Positions 60,220 through 64,000 of a stretch of DNA of 64,000 nucleotides are shown piece after piece (the first letter of the stretch is position 1; every line of letters begins with the position of its first letter). Below the pieces are notes generated by a model. That model saw only the letters and a list, made by a program, of their open reading frames with translations, was not told the origin of the DNA and made no database searches. The stretch comes from Rhodopseudomonas palustris (GTDB taxonomy: Bacteria; Pseudomonadota; Alphaproteobacteria; Rhizobiales; Xanthobacteraceae), in NCBI RefSeq assembly GCF_013415845.1, contig NZ_CP058907.1, positions 1,922,001 through 1,986,000 of the forward strand, written 5' to 3'. The translations under genes were made by a program, and so were the position numbers.

Positions 60220-61830
60220 ATGGCGGCGAGCGGCATCGCGAGCGGTGATACCGAAGACAAGATTTTTATCGGTAAAGGCGAACAGCCGGCGTGGTTGACG
60301 TTGGCGCTCGCCAATCGTCACGGCCTGGTCACCGGCGCCACCGGTACAGGCAAAACAGTGTCGCTGCAGGTGATGGCGGAAGGCTTTGCGCGCGCCGGCG
60401 TACCGGTATTTGCAGCCGACATCAAAGGCGATCTATCCGGTATCGCCGAGGTCGGCGAGGCCAAGGACTTCATCCTCAAGCGCGCCCAGGAGATCGGGTT
60501 GAATTTCCAGCCCGATCAGTTCACCACCGTGTTCTGGGACGTGTTCGGCGAGCAGGGCCATCCGGTGCGCGCCACCGTTTCCGAGATGGGGCCGCTGCTG
60601 CTGTCGCGGATGCTCGATCTCAACGACGTGCAGGAAGGCGTGCTCAACGTCGCATTCCGTGTCGCCGACGACATGGGCCTGCCGCTGATGGACATGAAGG
60701 ATCTGCGTGCGATGCTGGATGCGATCGCGCCGATCGCCCAGAAGGTCGCGGACAACGGCGATGTCAACGCCGACATTCGCCAGGCTGCGCAGTCGCTCGG
60801 CAACGTCACCAAGCAGACCGTCGGCACCATCCAACGTCAGCTTCTGGTCCTGGAAAATCAGGGCGGCGAGAAGTTCTTCGGCGAGCCTGCGCTGCAGCTC
60901 AAAGACTTCATCCGCACCGACAGCCAGGGCCGCGGCCTCGTCAATATTCTGGTCGCCGACAAGCTGATGACCAATCCGCGGCTGTACGCGACCTTCCTGC
61001 TGTGGATGCTGTCGGAACTGTTCGAGGAGCTGCCGGAAGTCGGCGATCCCGACAAGCCGAAGCTGGTGTTCTTCTTCGACGAGGCGCACCTGCTGTTCAA
61101 CGACGCGCCGAAGCCGTTGATGGACAAAATTGAACAGGTGGTGCGGCTGATCCGCTCCAAGGGCGTGGGCGTGTACTTCATCACCCAGAACCCGATCGAC
61201 GTGCCCGACCGGGTGCTGGCGCAGCTTGGCAATCGCTTGCAGCACGCGTTGCGCGCGTTCACGCCGCGCGACCAGAAGGCAGTGGCGGCTGCGGCCGACA
61301 CGTTTCGGCCGAACCCGAAGCTCGATACCGCTAAGGCGATCACCGAGCTCGGCAAGGGCGAGGCGCTGGTGTCGTTCCTCGAAGGCAACGGCACGCCGGC
61401 GATGGTCGAGCGCGTGCTGGTGCGGCCGCCGTCGGCGCGGATCGGGCCGATCACGCCGGAGGAGCGCAAGGCGATCATCGCCGCGAGCCCGGTGAGGGGC
61501 AAATACGACACCGCGGTGGATTCCGAATCCGCCTACGAGAAGCTGCGCGCCCGGATCGACGGCAAGTCGGCGAGTGAAGGCCCTGCACCGGGCGAGGGCG
61601 GCATTCTCGGTCAGCTCGGCGGGCTGTTCTCGACCGTGTTCGGCACCAACACGCCGCGCGGCAAGCTCACCACCGGTCAACTCGTCGCCCGCAATGTCGC
61701 CCGCACCGTCGCCACCACGGTGGTCGGCGGCGTCGCCGCCGAGCTCGGCAAGAAGGTCGGCGGATCGCTCGGCAGCTCGGTCGGTCGCTCGATCGTGCGT
61801 GGCACGCTGGGCGGAATGCTGCGACGGTAA
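60220..61830 (+). CDS. HerA-like ATPase/helicase (DUF853 family)
   Basis: P-loop ATPase of 536 residues in the HerA/FtsK superfamily (DUF853, YjgR-like). ATG 60220 has GAGG about 10 bases upstream. Walker A is GATGTGKT in [24 protein letters not shown]; Walker B is [15 protein letters not shown]. Also present are [48 protein letters not shown] (sensor and arginine finger region) and a Gly/Ala-rich C-terminal tail. Such proteins are DNA translocases or helicases without a known bacterial process. It stands alone, with a perfect palindrome 17 bases after the stop. Confidence 0.93.
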   Translation: MAASGIASGDTEDKIFIGKGEQPAWLTLALANRHGLVTGATGTGKTVSLQVMAEGFARAGVPVFAADIKGDLSGIAEVGEAKDFILKRAQEIGLNFQPDQFTTVFWDVFGEQGHPVRATVSEMGPLLLSRMLDLNDVQEGVLNVAFRVADDMGLPLMDMKDLRAMLDAIAPIAQKVADNGDVNADIRQAAQSLGNVTKQTVGTIQRQLLVLENQGGEKFFGEPALQLKDFIRTDSQGRGLVNILVADKLMTNPRLYATFLLWMLSELFEELPEVGDPDKPKLVFFFDEAHLLFNDAPKPLMDKIEQVVRLIRSKGVGVYFITQNPIDVPDRVLAQLGNRLQHALRAFTPRDQKAVAAAADTFRPNPKLDTAKAITELGKGEALVSFLEGNGTPAMVERVLVRPPSARIGPITPEERKAIIAASPVRGKYDTAVDSESAYEKLRARIDGKSASEGPAPGEGGILGQLGGLFSTVFGTNTPRGKLTTGQLVARNVARTVATTVVGGVAAELGKKVGGSLGSSVGRSIVRGTLGGMLRR

Positions 61831-61846
61831 GGCGGCCATGCGCGGC

Positions 61847-61872
61847 GACGACGCGTATTGATACGCGTCGTC
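61847..61872. repeat. Perfect palindrome after the HerA-like gene
   Basis: GACGACGCGTAT-TG-ATACGCGTCGTC, 12-base perfect arms with only two bases between. It lacks a U tract. It could be a protein-binding site or a terminator-like hairpin. Confidence 0.75.
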
Positions 61873-61973
61873 CTCTAACGCATGGTTCGAGACGGCGCTA
61901 TGCGCCTCCTCGCCATGAGGCTGTACACGCTCTTCGCCTGTCGAGAGTCAGTCGTGAAATGAAGGATTTTTAG

Positions 61974-62079
61974 CGTCATTGCGAGCGAAGCAATCCACTC
62001 CGTGTACTGGATCGCTTCGTCGCGGAGCCTGTGCCCGGACGGCGCGCAGCGCAGATCCGGGCGCTCCTCGCAATGACGG
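61974..62079. repeat. Type B dispersed palindromic repeat upstream of the dipeptidase
   Basis: Begins CGTCATTGCGAGCGAAGC and ends CTCCTCGCAATGACGG, with GAAGCAATCC and GGATCGCTTCG as inner pieces. It forms the leader before the M20 dipeptidase gene, and translating through it creates a false N-terminal extension. Confidence 0.75.
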
Positions 62080-62137
62080 GGCGACTCCACGGACTCGACC
62101 ACCGCGAAGCATCTCGAGTCATAAGAAGGAACACAGC

Positions 62138-63544
62138 ATGTCCGCCAGCTCTCACGTTCAAACGGTGCTTGCCCGCGCCGATGCCGATTTCGACTCCGCG
62201 TTGCAGCGGCTGTTCGCACTGTTGCGGATCAAGTCGATCTCGGCCGATCCGGCGTTCGCAGCGGACTGCAAGGCGGCGGCTGAGCATCTTTGCGCCGACA
62301 TCGCGTCGATCGGATTTGATGCCGAGGTGAGGCCGACCGCCGGTCATCCGGCGATCGTGGCGAAGGCCAAGAGCAACACCGGCAACCGGCCGCACGCGCT
62401 GTTCTATGGCCACTATGACGTGCAGCCGGTCGATCCCTTGGAGCTGTGGCACCGGCCGCCGTTCGAGCCGGTGATCGCGGACCACGCCGACGGCCGCAAG
62501 ATCATCGTGGCGCGCGGCGCGCAGGACGACAAAGGCCAGCTCTCGACCTTCATCGAAGCCTGCCGTGCTTGGAAGGACGCGACCGGCGAACTGCCGATCG
62601 ATCTGACCATCGTGATCGAGGGCGAAGAAGAAGTCGGTTCGAAGAACTTCGTGCCGTTCCTCGACGCGCACAAGAAGGATCTCGCTGCCGATTTCGCGCT
62701 GGTCTGCGACACCGGGATGTGGGACCCGGCGACGCCGGCGATCACCACCTCGCTGCGCGGCCTCGTCTATGAAGAGGTGAAGATCAAGGCGGCGAACCGC
62801 GATCTGCATTCCGGCGTGTACGGCGGCGGCGCGCAGAATCCGATCCGGGTGCTGACGCGGATTCTCGGCGGCCTGCACGACGAGCACGGCCGCATCACCA
62901 TTCCGGGCTTTTACGACGGCGTGAAAGATCTGCCGCCGGAGATTTTGGCGCAGTGGAAGGGGCTGAACCTGACCGCCGAGAGTTTTCTCGGCCCGATCGG
63001 GTTGTCGATCCCCGCCGGTGAGGACGATCGTCTATTGATCGAGCAGCTGATCTCGCGGCCGACCTGCGATATCAACGGCATCGTCGGCGGTTACACCGGC
63101 GAGGGATCGAAAACGGTGATCGCGGCAGAGGCCTCGGCCAAGGTGTCGTTCCGCATCGTCGAAGGGCAGGACCCGAACAAGATCCGCGATGCGTTCCGCG
63201 CTTATGTCACCGCCCGGCTGCCGGGCGATTGCCGCGCCGAATTCCTCGATCACTCCAACGGGGCAGCGATCGCGCTGCCGTGGGACATGAAGCCGCTCAC
63301 CGCGGCGAGCCGCGCACTGACCGAGGAGTGGGGCAAGGAGGCCGTGCTGATCGGCTCGGGCGCATCGATTCCGATCGTCGCCGATTTCAAGCGCACGCTC
63401 GGCCTCGATAGCGTGCTGATCGGCTTCGGTCTCGACGACGACAACATCCATTCGCCGAACGAGAAGTACAACCTCACCAGCTTCCAGAAGGGCATCCGCT
63501 CGTGGGTGCGGATTCTCGGTGCGCTGGCCGACGCACCGCGTTGA
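62138..63544 (+). CDS. M20 family dipeptidase
   Basis: Zinc di-aminopeptidase-like enzyme of 468 residues. ATG 62138 has AAGGA 7 bases upstream. The M20 metal motifs are FYGHYDVQPVDPLELW, VARGAQDDKGQL (metal-bridging Asp), EGEEEVGSKN (general base Glu and ligand Glu), CDTGMWDP, and the late His in DDDNIHSPNEKYNL. The lid dimer domain (about 195-365) contains ANRDLHSGVYGGGAQNPI. It probably hydrolyses dipeptides in the cytosol; the exact substrate cannot be told. Upstream lies a type B repeat; no operon partner is seen. Confidence 0.94.
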   Translation: MSASSHVQTVLARADADFDSALQRLFALLRIKSISADPAFAADCKAAAEHLCADIASIGFDAEVRPTAGHPAIVAKAKSNTGNRPHALFYGHYDVQPVDPLELWHRPPFEPVIADHADGRKIIVARGAQDDKGQLSTFIEACRAWKDATGELPIDLTIVIEGEEEVGSKNFVPFLDAHKKDLAADFALVCDTGMWDPATPAITTSLRGLVYEEVKIKAANRDLHSGVYGGGAQNPIRVLTRILGGLHDEHGRITIPGFYDGVKDLPPEILAQWKGLNLTAESFLGPIGLSIPAGEDDRLLIEQLISRPTCDINGIVGGYTGEGSKTVIAAEASAKVSFRIVEGQDPNKIRDAFRAYVTARLPGDCRAEFLDHSNGAAIALPWDMKPLTAASRALTEEWGKEAVLIGSGASIPIVADFKRTLGLDSVLIGFGLDDDNIHSPNEKYNLTSFQKGIRSWVRILGALADAPR

Positions 63545-63850
63545 AACACCTCCGCGTCAGATCGTCACCTCGCATTGCGCGAGCTTCGCGCTGATCTTCG
63601 ACGAAGCCGCGCAAGCTCGGAATCGTTCTAGATTGAAGTGCGCGGTCGCCTGCGGTGGCGCAACGTGGTCATAGGCGTTGCCTGGCAAGCGATTGCTTCT
63701 CGGCCACGTCGGCGATGACGCGCAGGCCGCGCAAATAGGTCACAGCAGGAACAATAGAGTCGTTCTAAGTTGTTAGTGCGGTGCTCTGATCGACGTATAT
63801 CGATTCTAAACCGTACCTCGTTGCCTCTCCCGTCTGCGTCTCCTACCCCG
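63545..63850. other. Gene-free region after the dipeptidase gene
   Basis: About 306 bases with no credible frame. It is GC-rich near the dipeptidase and AT-richer from 63740 on, where the promoter of the last gene must lie. No clear terminator is visible. Confidence 0.45.
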
Positions 63851-63873
63851 GCCCCAATTATTGGAATTGGGGC
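63851..63873 (+). promoter_or_regulatory. Hairpin covering the ribosome-binding site of the last gene
   Basis: GCCCCAATT-ATTGG-AATTGGGGC, perfect 9-base arms with a 5-base loop, ends 5 bases before GTG 63879. The GGGG in the second arm is the only ribosome-binding site, so translation may depend on melting or binding of this hairpin. It could also be a protein operator. Confidence 0.6.
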
Positions 63874-63878
63874 GTTAA

Positions 63879-64000
63879 GTGAGCAACTTCAAGAACAACA
63901 AGAATCGTCTTTACTTGGGCGTCGCGGCGGGCGTCGTCACGGCCACTGTGGCGAGCCTGAGTGCGTCGCCAGTGCGGGCGCAGGAAGCCGAGCGGCGCGT
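63879..64000 (+). CDS. Exported protein, 3' end outside window
   Basis: Start of an unrecognised gene from GTG 63879, cut by the window edge after 40 codons. It reads MSNFKNNKNRLYLGVAAGVVTATVASLSASPVRAQEAERR, a normal cleavable signal peptide with an AQ|E-type site near residue 34. Too little is left to name it. The start is chosen because it is the first in frame after the hairpin at 63851-63873 and has GGGG 6 bases upstream. Confidence 0.7.
   Translation, partial: MSNFKNNKNRLYLGVAAGVVTATVASLSASPVRAQEAERR

Noticed and set aside
61979..62137. 53-codon N-terminal extension of the M20 dipeptidase
   Set aside because: It translates the type B repeat (MRAKQSTPCTGSLRRG-like), a known kind of false extension; ATG 62138 has AAGGA at proper distance.

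Overview
The window looks like chromosome from a Rhodopseudomonas palustris-type bacterium or a close Bradyrhizobium-group relative (Alphaproteobacteria, Nitrobacteraceae). The grounds are very high GC with strong third-position GC, an imuA-imuB-dnaE2 mutasome under a GAAC-N7-GAAC LexA site, a CouR-like MarR regulator beside a Liv-type ABC transporter, FNR/FixK-type sites, and family products typical of this group (TIGR03808- and TIGR03809-like proteins, DUF2336, DUF2946). The species is inferred from gene content only. I see no rRNA, tRNA, CRISPR array, insertion sequence or prophage.

Layout. 1-9.8 kb: a Liv-type permease pair (the livM end is cut by the window), a divergent MarR regulator with a clear 19-bp operator, a CPA2 antiporter, a DUF3124 lipid- or periplasm-side protein, a haem-type sensor adenylate cyclase, glycerate kinase and an orphan Liv-type binding protein. 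10-19 kb: a DNA-damage island. A DUF4130-UdgX fusion and its radical SAM partner are divergent from imuA-imuB-dnaE2, with one LexA box between them; dnaE2 carries an in-frame palindromic repeat. 19-31 kb: an SDR/LysR pair, a CaiB-type CoA transferase, an RND metal-type efflux adaptor and pump, a small FNR-linked protein, a TolC-type channel, a crotonase and an Ala/Pro-rich envelope protein.

31-46.6 kb is the regulatory and envelope section. An ECF sigma factor with an NrsF (DUF1109) anti-sigma factor is followed by DUF2946 and a TonB receptor. Then come DUF2336, a GGDEF cyclase, a second ECF/anti-sigma pair, a TIGR03809-like protein and a chemoreceptor behind a perfect FNR box. Last is a copper group: a second DUF2946, an OprC/NosA-type copper receptor with CxxxM and HxM ligand motifs, and an exported 13-cysteine Csp1-type copper store.

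46.6-60 kb runs almost entirely on the minus strand: PilZ, a Tat-exported beta-helix protein, pyroglutamyl peptidase overlapping MeaB, carbonic anhydrase, a DUF3298 protein, a Phd/VapC toxin-antitoxin pair with a perfect operator, both methylmalonyl-CoA mutase subunits with a GFA-type gene between them, the folP-folB-folK cluster and two small DUF genes. 60-64 kb returns to the plus strand with a HerA-like ATPase, an M20 dipeptidase and the start of an exported protein whose ribosome-binding site lies in a perfect hairpin.

Two families of dispersed palindromic repeats occur between genes (about 6.9, 11.6, 15.4, 46.0 and 62.0 kb) and one copy lies inside dnaE2. Many long open frames antisense to real genes are GC artefacts and were left out. 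All family assignments come from reading motifs, not from database searches.
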